20,523 bases of DNA from JADJNW01 sp964596135. GTDB taxonomy: Bacteria; Bacteroidota; Bacteroidia; Chitinophagales; Saprospiraceae. Location of the stretch: NCBI GenBank assembly GCA_964596135.1, contig CAZQTF010000045.1:1-20523 (forward strand). The letters run 5' to 3'. The notes under the pieces were generated by a model that was given only the letters and a program-made list of their open reading frames with translations, was not told the origin of the DNA and searched no databases. Positions 1-6,664 of this stretch are shown here, piece after piece. Numbering within the stretch: position 1 is the first letter of the stretch; each line of letters starts with the position of its first letter. Made by a program: the position numbers and the translations under genes.

Positions 1-1197
1 AGGCTGATTACTCCAGGTCACTTCCGATACGTGGATCAGCCCCTCTACGCCAGGCTGTATTTCGAGGAATGCACCGTAGTCTTCAATGTTGACAATCTTA
101 CCTTTCACAACGGAACCTTCCTGGATAGTGGAATCGAGCACCTCCCAGGGATGTGGCTGCAACTGCTTCAAGCCCAGTGAGATACGCTTCTTATTTTCAT
201 CAAAATCGAGTACTACCACATTGATCTTCTGATTCAATTGCAGCACCTCGCTCGGATGATTGATACGTCCCCAGGAAATATCGGTGATGTACAACAGACC
301 ATCCACACCGCCAAGATCAAGGAATGCACCGAAATCGGTGATATTTTTAACCAAGCCTTCCAGAACCTGACCCTTTTCAAGGCCGGAAATGATTTGCTCG
401 CGCTGCTCGGCGAGATCGCTCTCGATAAGCGCCTTGTGCGAAACAACGGCGTTTTTGATGACTTCATTGATCTTAACGACCTTAAATTCCATGGTTTTAC
501 CCACATACGAATCGTAATCAATGATTGGTTTAATGTCAATTTGCGAGCCAGGCAAGAACGTTTCCAAGCCGCCGGCATCCACGATCAAACCGCCTTTCGT
601 TTTGCTGATGACTGTACCTTTGATGACGGTTCCGTTTTCGTATGAGTCCACGATGCGTTCCCAGGCACGCAGCAACTTTGCTTTACGACGCGATAGCACC
701 AACTGTCCGCGCGCGTCTTCCTGCTGTTCCACGTATACATCCACCTGATCACCCACTTTTAAATCCGGCATATCGCGAAATTCAGAAAGCGGCACCAACC
801 CGTCGGATTTATAGTTGATGTCCAACACGACATCACCGTCATTGATGGAGCTAACCCTACCCGTAACAATTTCGTTTTCCAGCACAGCCGTCATGGTGGA
901 TTCGTACTCCGTAGTATATTTTGCAGCTTCATCTTTCGAATACACATGACCGCGCTTGCTGCTCGAAGCCCAGTCGTAATCATCGTGCGCACCCGTAGCT
1001 ACTTGTGTGCCAAGCAGTTCTTCGATATCTACCTCTTCTTCCTCTTCTTCCTCTGCCTCCACTACTTGTTCCTCTTCTTCTCCAACTTCCGCTTCGGTGT
1101 TATCTGTTATTTCATCTGTGTCCTCGTTTTCGAGGGGATCCTCCAGGATATCGTCATTTTCCTGTAAGTCGTCGTTTAGGTTTTTGTCGTCCAGCAT
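1..1197 (-). CDS. rpsA: 30S ribosomal protein S1 (bS1), 5' part, C-terminus beyond window
   Basis: bS1 binds mRNA on the 30S subunit and helps it load onto the ribosome. I translated the minus strand from ATG at 1197-1195; the frame stays open for 399 codons to base 1, so the gene is truncated only by the window edge. Residues 1-62 form a very acidic extension with a run of seven Glu (49-55). Four S1/OB repeats follow at about 104-173, 187-256, 276-344 and from 361 on. Repeat 3 has the classic VKNITDFGAFLDLGG (283-297) and repeat 4 has GKIVNIEDYGAFLEI (366-380). Bacterial S1 usually carries six repeats, so about two more should lie outside. The gene is divergent from fadD and preceded by a consensus -7 box. 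No clear Shine-Dalgarno sequence precedes the start; A-rich leaders are usual in Bacteroidota. Confidence 0.96.
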   Translation of the reverse strand, partial: MLDDKNLNDDLQENDDILEDPLENEDTDEITDNTEAEVGEEEEQVVEAEEEEEEEVDIEELLGTQVATGAHDDYDWASSSKRGHVYSKDEAAKYTTEYESTMTAVLENEIVTGRVSSINDGDVVLDINYKSDGLVPLSEFRDMPDLKVGDQVDVYVEQQEDARGQLVLSRRKAKLLRAWERIVDSYENGTVIKGTVISKTKGGLIVDAGGLETFLPGSQIDIKPIIDYDSYVGKTMEFKVVKINEVIKNAVVSHKALIESDLAEQREQIISGLEKGQVLEGLVKNITDFGAFLDLGGVDGLLYITDISWGRINHPSEVLQLNQKINVVVLDFDENKKRISLGLKQLQPHPWEVLDSTIQEGSVVKGKIVNIEDYGAFLEIQPGVEGLIHVSEVTWSNQP

Positions 1198-1238
1198 TGA
1201 AAGAATGCTTTTAAAGGTTAAGAAATTTTTTAGCGGGG

Positions 1239-1246
1239 CAAAGGTA
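1239..1246 (-). promoter_or_regulatory. Bacteroidota -7 box for rpsA
   Basis: The minus strand reads TACCTTTG, an exact match to the Bacteroidota sigma-70 -7 consensus TAnnTTTG. It ends 41 nt before the rpsA ATG, so the leader would be roughly 35 nt. I saw no convincing -33 TTG element at the expected distance. Confidence 0.6.
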
Positions 1247-1301
1247 CTGTAATTCTTTATAAAAAAGAAAGATTATTGGAAAATAAAGTGTTTAATGCCA
1301 T

Positions 1302-1309
1302 TATATTTG
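1302..1309 (+). promoter_or_regulatory. Possible -7 box for fadD
   Basis: TATATTTG matches TAnnTTTG exactly. A TTG at 1276-1278, 23 nt upstream, is a possible but slightly distant -33 element. The box ends 132 nt before the fadD start, which implies a long leader, so another promoter could be used. Confidence 0.4.
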
Positions 1310-1441
1310 CAGGAAAATTTGAAATATATTCTAGCTCCATGCGAAAGCAAAAGGAAAATTGCTATTTTCATGCCTGCTGAAATGAAATTTTGCCGAGTTT
1401 TGTTGTTACAGTAGAAATTAAGATTTAAAACTAAAAGGAAT

Positions 1442-3136
1442 ATGAACGAACAACGCCCCTGGCTTAAAAACTACCCAAGTGGGGTACCTGCCAACATTAA
1501 TCCGGGTGACTACCCTACAGTGGTACACATGATTGAAGAAGCATTTAAAAAATTTGCAGATAAACCGGCTTTTTCCTGTATGGGTAAAGAGTTGACCTTT
1601 GCCCAAATAGATAAGCTCTCGCGCGATTTTGGTGCGTATTTGCATTCGCGCGGATTGGATCCCGGCGATAAGATTGCCATCATGATGCCCAATTTGCTGC
1701 AATACCCGATTGCGCTGTTTGGCGCGCTCCGGGCGGGTTTGACTGTCGTAAACACGAATCCGCTGTACACCCCGCGCGAGATGCTGCATCAGTTCAATGA
1801 TTCCGGAGCGAAAGCCGTTGTGATTGCCGAGAATTTCGCTGCAAATCTGCAAAAAATCCTGCCGGACACACAGATCAAAACAATCATCACCACCAGCATC
1901 GGTGAAATGCTGCCCTTCCCAAAGGGGATGATCGTCAATTTTGTGGTACGTAGCATCAAAAAAATGGTGCCGAAATACGACATCCCAAACACCGTCTCTT
2001 TTAAGGAAGCGCTGTCGCAAGGCAGGAAATTTACTATCAAACAACACACGTCCAGCCCTGACGATGTGATTTTCCTGCAATACACTGGTGGTACGACCGG
2101 CGTTGCCAAAGGCGCCATGCTAACTAACTACAGTATGGTTGCCAATATGCTGCAGATGAAAGCCTGGATGTCACCCTACTTGAAAGAAGCACATGGGACG
2201 ACGCAGGAAATTGCGCTTTGCGCCCTGCCCTTGTACCATATTTTTGCACTCACGGTCAATTGCTTTGGGATTATGGCAATCGGTGGCATGAATATTCTGG
2301 TCACCAATGCCAGAGACATTCCGTCGGTATTAAAAGCGATCGGTTCTTATCCCACTTCTGTCATCTCTGGTGTGAATACGCTGTTCAATGCGATGATGAA
2401 CCACGCCGATTTTGGCAAAGTGAACTTCAGCGCGCTGAAGGTGACCGTTGCCGGTGGTATGGCATTGCAGCGTCCGGTCGCAGAGCGTTGGCAGCAGCTC
2501 ACCGGCTGTTTCCTCGCCGAAGGTTTTGGTATGACTGAATGCTCGCCGGTAGCCAGCGCCAATCCGTTCGACAGCAAACTCGGACGCCTTGGCACAATTG
2601 GATTGCCGATTCCTTCTACCGATATGCGTATTGTGGACGAGCAGGGCAATGTTCTTGGAACTGGTGGTATTGGTGAAATTCAAGTGAAGGGACCGCAAGT
2701 AATGAAAGGCTACTATAACCGCCCCGACGCGACTGCTCAAACCATTGTGGACGGCTGGCTCTGCACCGGCGATATTGGCATTATGGACGAAGACGGCTTC
2801 TTCCGCATCGTAGATCGTAAGAAGGATATGATTTTGGTTTCCGGTTTCAATGTTTATCCCAACGAAATCGAAGAAGTGGTCGCCGGGCATCCCAAAGTGC
2901 TCGAAGTAGCGGCGATAGGCATTCCCGACGAGAAATCGGGTGAAGTGGTCAAACTGTTTATTGTGAAAAAAGATCCTTCTCTGACCGACAAAGAGATCAT
3001 CGAATATTGCCGTACCAATATGACCGGCTACAAAGTGCCGAAACAGGTGGAATTCCGAAAAGAACTGCCCAAAACCAACGTGGGTAAAATTCTGCGCCGG
3101 ACTTTGCGCGACGAAGCGGTAGGAGAGAAAGCATAA
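1442..3136 (+). CDS. fadD: Long-chain fatty acid--CoA ligase (AMP-forming, FadD type)
   Basis: Activates fatty acids to acyl-CoA through an acyl-adenylate intermediate, feeding beta-oxidation or lipid synthesis. The 564-residue length fits the FadD family. Motifs occur in order: ATP-binding P-loop YTGGTTGVAKGA (214-225), LPLYHIFAL (262-270), EGFGMTE (360-366), and the FACS signature from DGWLCTGD (437-444) through DRKKDMI (458-464). The C-terminal PKTNVGKILRR (543-553) includes the probable adenylation lysine K549. The start ATG is preceded by AAAAGGAAT, a reasonable purine-rich binding site. The gene is monocistronic: divergent from rpsA and convergent with the aminotransferase across a hairpin. 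Exact chain-length preference cannot be read from the sequence. Confidence 0.94.
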   Translation: MNEQRPWLKNYPSGVPANINPGDYPTVVHMIEEAFKKFADKPAFSCMGKELTFAQIDKLSRDFGAYLHSRGLDPGDKIAIMMPNLLQYPIALFGALRAGLTVVNTNPLYTPREMLHQFNDSGAKAVVIAENFAANLQKILPDTQIKTIITTSIGEMLPFPKGMIVNFVVRSIKKMVPKYDIPNTVSFKEALSQGRKFTIKQHTSSPDDVIFLQYTGGTTGVAKGAMLTNYSMVANMLQMKAWMSPYLKEAHGTTQEIALCALPLYHIFALTVNCFGIMAIGGMNILVTNARDIPSVLKAIGSYPTSVISGVNTLFNAMMNHADFGKVNFSALKVTVAGGMALQRPVAERWQQLTGCFLAEGFGMTECSPVASANPFDSKLGRLGTIGLPIPSTDMRIVDEQGNVLGTGGIGEIQVKGPQVMKGYYNRPDATAQTIVDGWLCTGDIGIMDEDGFFRIVDRKKDMILVSGFNVYPNEIEEVVAGHPKVLEVAAIGIPDEKSGEVVKLFIVKKDPSLTDKEIIEYCRTNMTGYKVPKQVEFRKELPKTNVGKILRRTLRDEAVGEKA

Positions 3137-3162
3137 ACCAGTTTTTTTAAGCTTAAAAATTC

Positions 3163-3208
3163 CTTGAGGTTCAAGGTTGGCAATAAAACGTCAACTTTGA
3201 ACCTTGAG
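3163..3208 (+). terminator. Hairpin between fadD and the convergent aminotransferase
   Basis: Arms 3163-3180 and 3191-3208 form an 18-bp stem with a 10-nt loop. On the plus strand every position pairs if four G.U wobbles are allowed (3165-3206, 3166-3205, 3175-3196, 3180-3191). On the opposite strand these become A/C mismatches, so the structure suits fadD transcription better. There is no T-run after the stem, so this is not a textbook intrinsic terminator. Confidence 0.55.
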
Positions 3209-3221
3209 TGTTATCCCCCTG

Positions 3222-4370
3222 CTAAAGTTTTCGCAACAATGCTCCTGCCTGTTCCAGCGTTTCTTCCTTTTTGGCAAAACACAGCCGGATAACGTGTTCG
3301 TCTTTACCACTGCTGTAGAAAACCGACACCGGAATGGAAGCTACGCCAAATTCGACTGTAAGACGCCTGGCAAATTCCGTATCCGGTTCATCGCTGATGC
3401 TGCTGTAGTCAAACAATTGAAAATAAGTGCCTTTACTGGGGAAAGGTTTCAAAGGGGAGCCCTGCATCACCTGCGCCAGGAAATCGCGTTTGCGCTGGTA
3501 AAAATCGTGAAGGCTTAAATACTCGACCGGATTTTGCAAAAAATCGGCGAGCGCGTACTGCATCGGCGTATTCACACAAAAAACATTGAACTGGTGCACT
3601 TTGCGAAACTCCGCCATCAACGCCGGAGGCGCTACACAATAGCCGATTTTCCAGCCTGTGTTGTGAAAGGTTTTGCCAAAAGAATAAACAGCCAGGCTCC
3701 GCTCTCGCAGATTCGGATAGCGCAGGACGCTCTCGTGCGGCTCGCCATCGTAGATCAGATGCTCATAAACCTCATCGCTCAACACCAGAATATTGGTATT
3801 CGCTACCATGCTTTCCAGCATTTGCAGATCATCTTGGGTCAGAATGGTTCCTGTTGGATTGTGCGGCGTATTGATGATAATCATCCGTGTTTTATCCGAG
3901 AAAAGTTGCTGTATTTTATGCCAATCCGGCTGATAATCAGGCGCTTTTAATTCATGAATTACAGGAATGCCTCCGTTTGCTTCGATCGAAGGTCGGTAAG
4001 AATCGTAAGCCGGTTCCAGGATAACCACCTCGTCGCCGGGGCGTACGAATGCAGTGATCGCGGTGAACAAAGCCTGCGTAGCACCGGCAGTAATCGTGAT
4101 TTCATCGGGATGAACGGAAATGCCGTACATCACCGAAATTTTTTGAGCAATACCTTCGCGCAGTGCCGGCACGCCTGCCATTGGCGCGTACTGATTATAA
4201 CCTTTTTGCATATAATCGTGTACCAACTCGATTAGCCGTTGAGAGGATGGAAAATCAGGGAACCCCTGCGAGAGGTTGATAGCTTTATGTTCGTTCGCCA
4301 GCGCCGACATCACCGTGAAAATCGTCGTGCCGACATTGGGTAGCTTGGATTGAATGTGCAGATCCGTCAT
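3222..4370 (-). CDS. ybdL: PLP-dependent class I/II aminotransferase, YbdL-like (methionine aminotransferase)
   Basis: A cytoplasmic fold-type I transaminase of the methionine / glutamine-transaminase K / kynurenine-aminotransferase branch, 382 residues. Visible landmarks are INLSQGFPDF (31-40), the YAPMAGVPALRE substrate-loop region (61-72), NPTG (171-174), SDEVYEHL (198-205) with cofactor-binding D199 and Y202, and SFGKTFHNTGWKIGY (230-244) with K233 as the Schiff-base lysine. VIRLCFAKKEETL near the C-terminus holds the carboxylate-binding Arg. SFGKT-H-TGWK-GY is the pattern I associate with E. coli YbdL, hence the name; the substrate is not proven. Its ATG overlaps the purD stop as ATGA (4-bp overlap), which implies translational coupling in a purD operon. 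Stop is TAG. Confidence 0.9.
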   Translation of the reverse strand: MTDLHIQSKLPNVGTTIFTVMSALANEHKAINLSQGFPDFPSSQRLIELVHDYMQKGYNQYAPMAGVPALREGIAQKISVMYGISVHPDEITITAGATQALFTAITAFVRPGDEVVILEPAYDSYRPSIEANGGIPVIHELKAPDYQPDWHKIQQLFSDKTRMIIINTPHNPTGTILTQDDLQMLESMVANTNILVLSDEVYEHLIYDGEPHESVLRYPNLRERSLAVYSFGKTFHNTGWKIGYCVAPPALMAEFRKVHQFNVFCVNTPMQYALADFLQNPVEYLSLHDFYQRKRDFLAQVMQGSPLKPFPSKGTYFQLFDYSSISDEPDTEFARRLTVEFGVASIPVSVFYSSGKDEHVIRLCFAKKEETLEQAGALLRKL

Positions 4371-5668
4371 GTTTTGGATTTAGGGGAGGTTAAGAGATCA
4401 AAGCCAATGTCTTTGCGGTAGTATTTGCCGGCAAATTGAATCTTTGCGGCATTTTCGTAAGATAATTTCAGCGCATCCTGAAAAGTCGCACCGTACGACG
4501 TGATCGCCAACACGCGCCCACCGTTAGTCAACAACTGATGTCCCATATTTTTTGTGCCGGCATGAAAAACGATGCTATCTGTGATCTGTTCCAATCCATT
4601 GATAATCCTGCCTTTTTCGTACGCTTCCGGGTAGCCACCGGATACCAGAATGACCGCTGCCGCAGCGCGTTCGTCTATTTCGATCTCCATTTCCGCCAGC
4701 CGCCCTTCGTGCATTGCTTGCATCAGCGCCACCAGATCGGTTTTCAATCTTGGCAATACCACTTCGGTTTCGGGATCGCCCATACGGCAATTGTACTCTA
4801 TCACGTAAGGATCGCCATTTAGGCTGATTAAACCAAAGAAAATAAAGCCTTTATACGTTAAATCCCTTTTTTGAATACCTTTGATGGTGCGTTTAATAAC
4901 TTGTTCTTCGACCTTCTGCATCAACGCTGCATCCACAAACGGCGGGTGAGAAACTGCGCCCATGCCGCCTGTATTCAAGCCGGTATCGCCCTCGCCGATG
5001 CGTTTATAATCTTTCGCCACCGGCAATATTTTATAAGCCTGCCCATCGGTCATCACAAACACCGAAAATTCGATACCAGATAAAAATTCCTCCACCACGA
5101 CTTTCGCGCTCGCCTCGCCAAACATGCCACCGAGCATTTCCCGGAAGGAAGTTTGTGCCTCCGCAACGCTCTGGCAAATGAGTACGCCTTTGCCGGCCGC
5201 CAGTCCGTCGGCTTTCAGCACGATCGGAGGATTTTGCTGCGCCAGATAAGCTAGCCCTGCCTCTATGTTTTCTCCCGTGAATTCGCGGTAAGCAGCGGTA
5301 GGGATGTCAAACTCCTGCATGAATTTTTTGGCGTAAGCCTTGCTCCCTTCGAGCAACGCGCCCATACGTGAAGGTCCTACAATGGCAATGTGTTTGACGG
5401 AGGGATCGTCCTGAAAAAAGTCGTAAATGCCCCGTACTAATGGCTCTTCGGGACCAACCACAATCATGTCCACTTTTTCAGCAATTGCCAGCATACGCAC
5501 CGCCTGAAAATCGTTGGGGTCAACATCCACATTCGTTCCTAAAACCGCTGTGCCTGGGTTGCCGGGGGCTATGATCAGTTTATTGCAAAGCGGACTTTGG
5601 CATATTTTCCAGGCGAAAGCATGTTCGCGGCCGCCACTGCCGAGCAGCAGAATATTCATTTTTTTCAT
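4367..5668 (-). CDS. purD: Phosphoribosylamine--glycine ligase (GAR synthetase)
   Basis: Catalyses the ATP-dependent joining of phosphoribosylamine and glycine, step two of de novo purine synthesis. I chose ATG 5668 (433 residues, MKKMNILLLGSGGREHAF). The second ATG at 5659 (430 residues, MNILLLGSGGREHA) is equally plausible. The longer open frame up to 5767 adds a hydrophobic non-homologous leader and overlaps the promoter, so I rejected it. Motifs: N-terminal Rossmann GSGGREHA (10-17), ATP-grasp KADGLAAGKGV (152-162), NTGGMGA (232-238) and EYNCRMGDPETE (291-302), the family signature. It is the first gene of an operon with the aminotransferase (ATGA overlap) and is divergent from ruvA. Confidence 0.95.
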   Translation of the reverse strand: MKKMNILLLGSGGREHAFAWKICQSPLCNKLIIAPGNPGTAVLGTNVDVDPNDFQAVRMLAIAEKVDMIVVGPEEPLVRGIYDFFQDDPSVKHIAIVGPSRMGALLEGSKAYAKKFMQEFDIPTAAYREFTGENIEAGLAYLAQQNPPIVLKADGLAAGKGVLICQSVAEAQTSFREMLGGMFGEASAKVVVEEFLSGIEFSVFVMTDGQAYKILPVAKDYKRIGEGDTGLNTGGMGAVSHPPFVDAALMQKVEEQVIKRTIKGIQKRDLTYKGFIFFGLISLNGDPYVIEYNCRMGDPETEVVLPRLKTDLVALMQAMHEGRLAEMEIEIDERAAAAVILVSGGYPEAYEKGRIINGLEQITDSIVFHAGTKNMGHQLLTNGGRVLAITSYGATFQDALKLSYENAAKIQFAGKYYRKDIGFDLLTSPKSKT

Positions 5669-5673
5669 GGTGG

Positions 5674-5681
5674 CAAAGTTA
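5674..5681 (-). promoter_or_regulatory. -7 box for purD, almost touching the start codon
   Basis: The minus strand reads TAACTTTG, an exact TAnnTTTG match. It ends only 5 nt before the first ATG (5668) and 14 nt before the second (5659). If used, the mRNA is leaderless at the first ATG or has a very short leader at the second. Confidence 0.5.
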
Positions 5682-5771
5682 ATAATGTTATCGGTTAATT
5701 GATATTTGAAAAGTGATAGCCAGATACCCAATATCCATAAAACCGATTTACCAATAACAAATAACATTAAT

Positions 5772-5779
5772 TACCTTTG
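5772..5779 (+). promoter_or_regulatory. -7 box for ruvA
   Basis: TACCTTTG is an exact TAnnTTTG match, 25 nt before the ruvA ATG at 5805. It lies inside the longer open reading frame that begins at 5706, which argues that translation starts at 5805. Confidence 0.55.
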
Positions 5780-5804
5780 CAACAATTTTCACAGAAACCG
5801 AGGC

Positions 5805-6395
5805 ATGATTACCTATCTCAAAGGCACGATTACATTCAAGACCCCTACTTTCATTATGGTAGAAGTGAATGGAGTGGGTTACCACGTTAATATCAGCCTG
5901 AATACCTACGCCAGGATCGAAAAACTCGAATCGGTCAAAATTCTCACGCACCTGATCATTCGGGAAGACAGCCATACGCTCTACGGTTTTGCCGAAGAAG
6001 CGGAGCGTGTGTTGTTTTTGCACCTGATTTCGGTGTCGGGCATTGGTCCTTCGACTGCACAATTGCTGCTTTCCTCGATGCAAACCGACGAAGTGCGCAG
6101 CGCTGTGATCAGCGAAAATGCGGCTGCATTCGGCAAGGTAAAAGGCATTGGTCCGAAGACCGCCAAGCGCATTATTCTTGATCTGAAAGACAAGCTCATC
6201 AAAGAATCTGGTGAAGCGCCGTTAACAATTTTGCCGCAGGACAATACAATCCGGGAGGAGGCGTTATCTGCATTAGTTGCGCTTGGATTTTCCCGCATCG
6301 AAGTGCAAAAAATACTCAATAAAATTCTGAAGGAGCAACCCGCCAGTGACAGTGTGGAGATGTTGATCAAGCTGGCACTTAAATATTTATCCTAA
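5805..6395 (+). CDS. ruvA: Holliday junction branch migration protein RuvA
   Basis: RuvA binds four-way junctions as a tetramer and loads the RuvB motor. The 196-residue product from ATG 5805 has the usual start MITYLKGTI. An in-frame upstream ATG at 5706 would add 33 unrelated residues and start before the promoter box, so I did not use it. Domain I is an OB-fold (about 1-62). Two helix-hairpin-helix motifs follow, VSGIGPSTA (77-85) and VKGIGPKTAKRI (112-123). A linker and the RuvB-binding domain III (about 148-196, EEALSALVALGFS) complete it. Divergent from purD and 269 bp upstream of sprA; the ruvA-sprA order recurs in Bacteroidota as far as I recall. Confidence 0.95.
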   Translation: MITYLKGTITFKTPTFIMVEVNGVGYHVNISLNTYARIEKLESVKILTHLIIREDSHTLYGFAEEAERVLFLHLISVSGIGPSTAQLLLSSMQTDEVRSAVISENAAAFGKVKGIGPKTAKRIILDLKDKLIKESGEAPLTILPQDNTIREEALSALVALGFSRIEVQKILNKILKEQPASDSVEMLIKLALKYLS

Positions 6396-6419
6396 ATCAC
6401 ATGAAGGAAAACATGGCTT

Positions 6420-6435
6420 TTCAGCGCCTGCTGAA
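6420..6435 (+). other. Short hairpin downstream of ruvA
   Basis: TTCAGC-GCCT-GCTGAA is a perfect 6-bp stem with a 4-nt loop, 24 nt after the ruvA stop. There is no T-run behind it. It may contribute to 3'-end formation, but this is a weak call. Confidence 0.3.
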
Positions 6436-6638
6436 GCTCCAAGGCATTGCTGCACGTCATAATCCCTGATACCCAAAAACGATTTAAAAATTAGCCATGC
6501 GAACTAAGAAAAGAGAATGGAAAGGACTGGAACTGCCAAAGCAATTTTCATCTCTCAAATTTCGATAGAATGTGTGTTAAAATTTGATTATCAAACAAAA
6601 AGAAAAAAGTTGCGGCGTTCTATGCTGGCAAACGAAGA

Positions 6639-6659
6639 CCAGGTGACTCCGAAACCTGG
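6639..6659 (+). promoter_or_regulatory. Hairpin just before the sprA start codon
   Basis: CCAGGT and ACCTGG (6639-6644 / 6654-6659) form a 6-bp stem with a 9-nt loop that ends 5 nt before the sprA ATG. The left arm contains the only SD-like string nearby (AGGTGA, 6641-6646). It could tune sprA translation, but this rests only on position and pairing. Confidence 0.35.
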
Positions 6660-6664
6660 CGACC

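Noticed and set aside
1021..1090. Possible CRISPR-like or tandem array in the CTTCTTC-rich stretch
   Set aside because: It is an in-frame poly-Glu coding run in rpsA, without repeat-spacer structure.
946..1252. Ser/Leu/Phe-rich plus-strand frames
   Set aside because: These are complements of the Glu-rich start of rpsA; the low complexity comes from GAA/GAG repeats.
1418..2080. 220-codon open frame antisense to fadD
   Set aside because: It overlaps a fully supported acyl-CoA ligase and its translation shows no domain-like pattern; it is a codon-bias shadow.
5669..5767. Longer N-terminus for PurD
   Set aside because: The hydrophobic extension is not part of the family, contains the purD promoter box, and PurD is cytoplasmic.
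5706..5804. Longer N-terminus for RuvA
   Set aside because: The extra 33 residues are not RuvA-like, and the consensus promoter box at 5772 lies inside them.
6401..6469. 22-codon ATG frame right after ruvA
   Set aside because: Too short, no recognisable features, and it contains the small post-ruvA hairpin; likely chance.
6578..6586. TAAAATTTG as a promoter for sprA
   Set aside because: The spacer has three bases instead of two, so it does not match TAnnTTTG; the sprA promoter remains unplaced.
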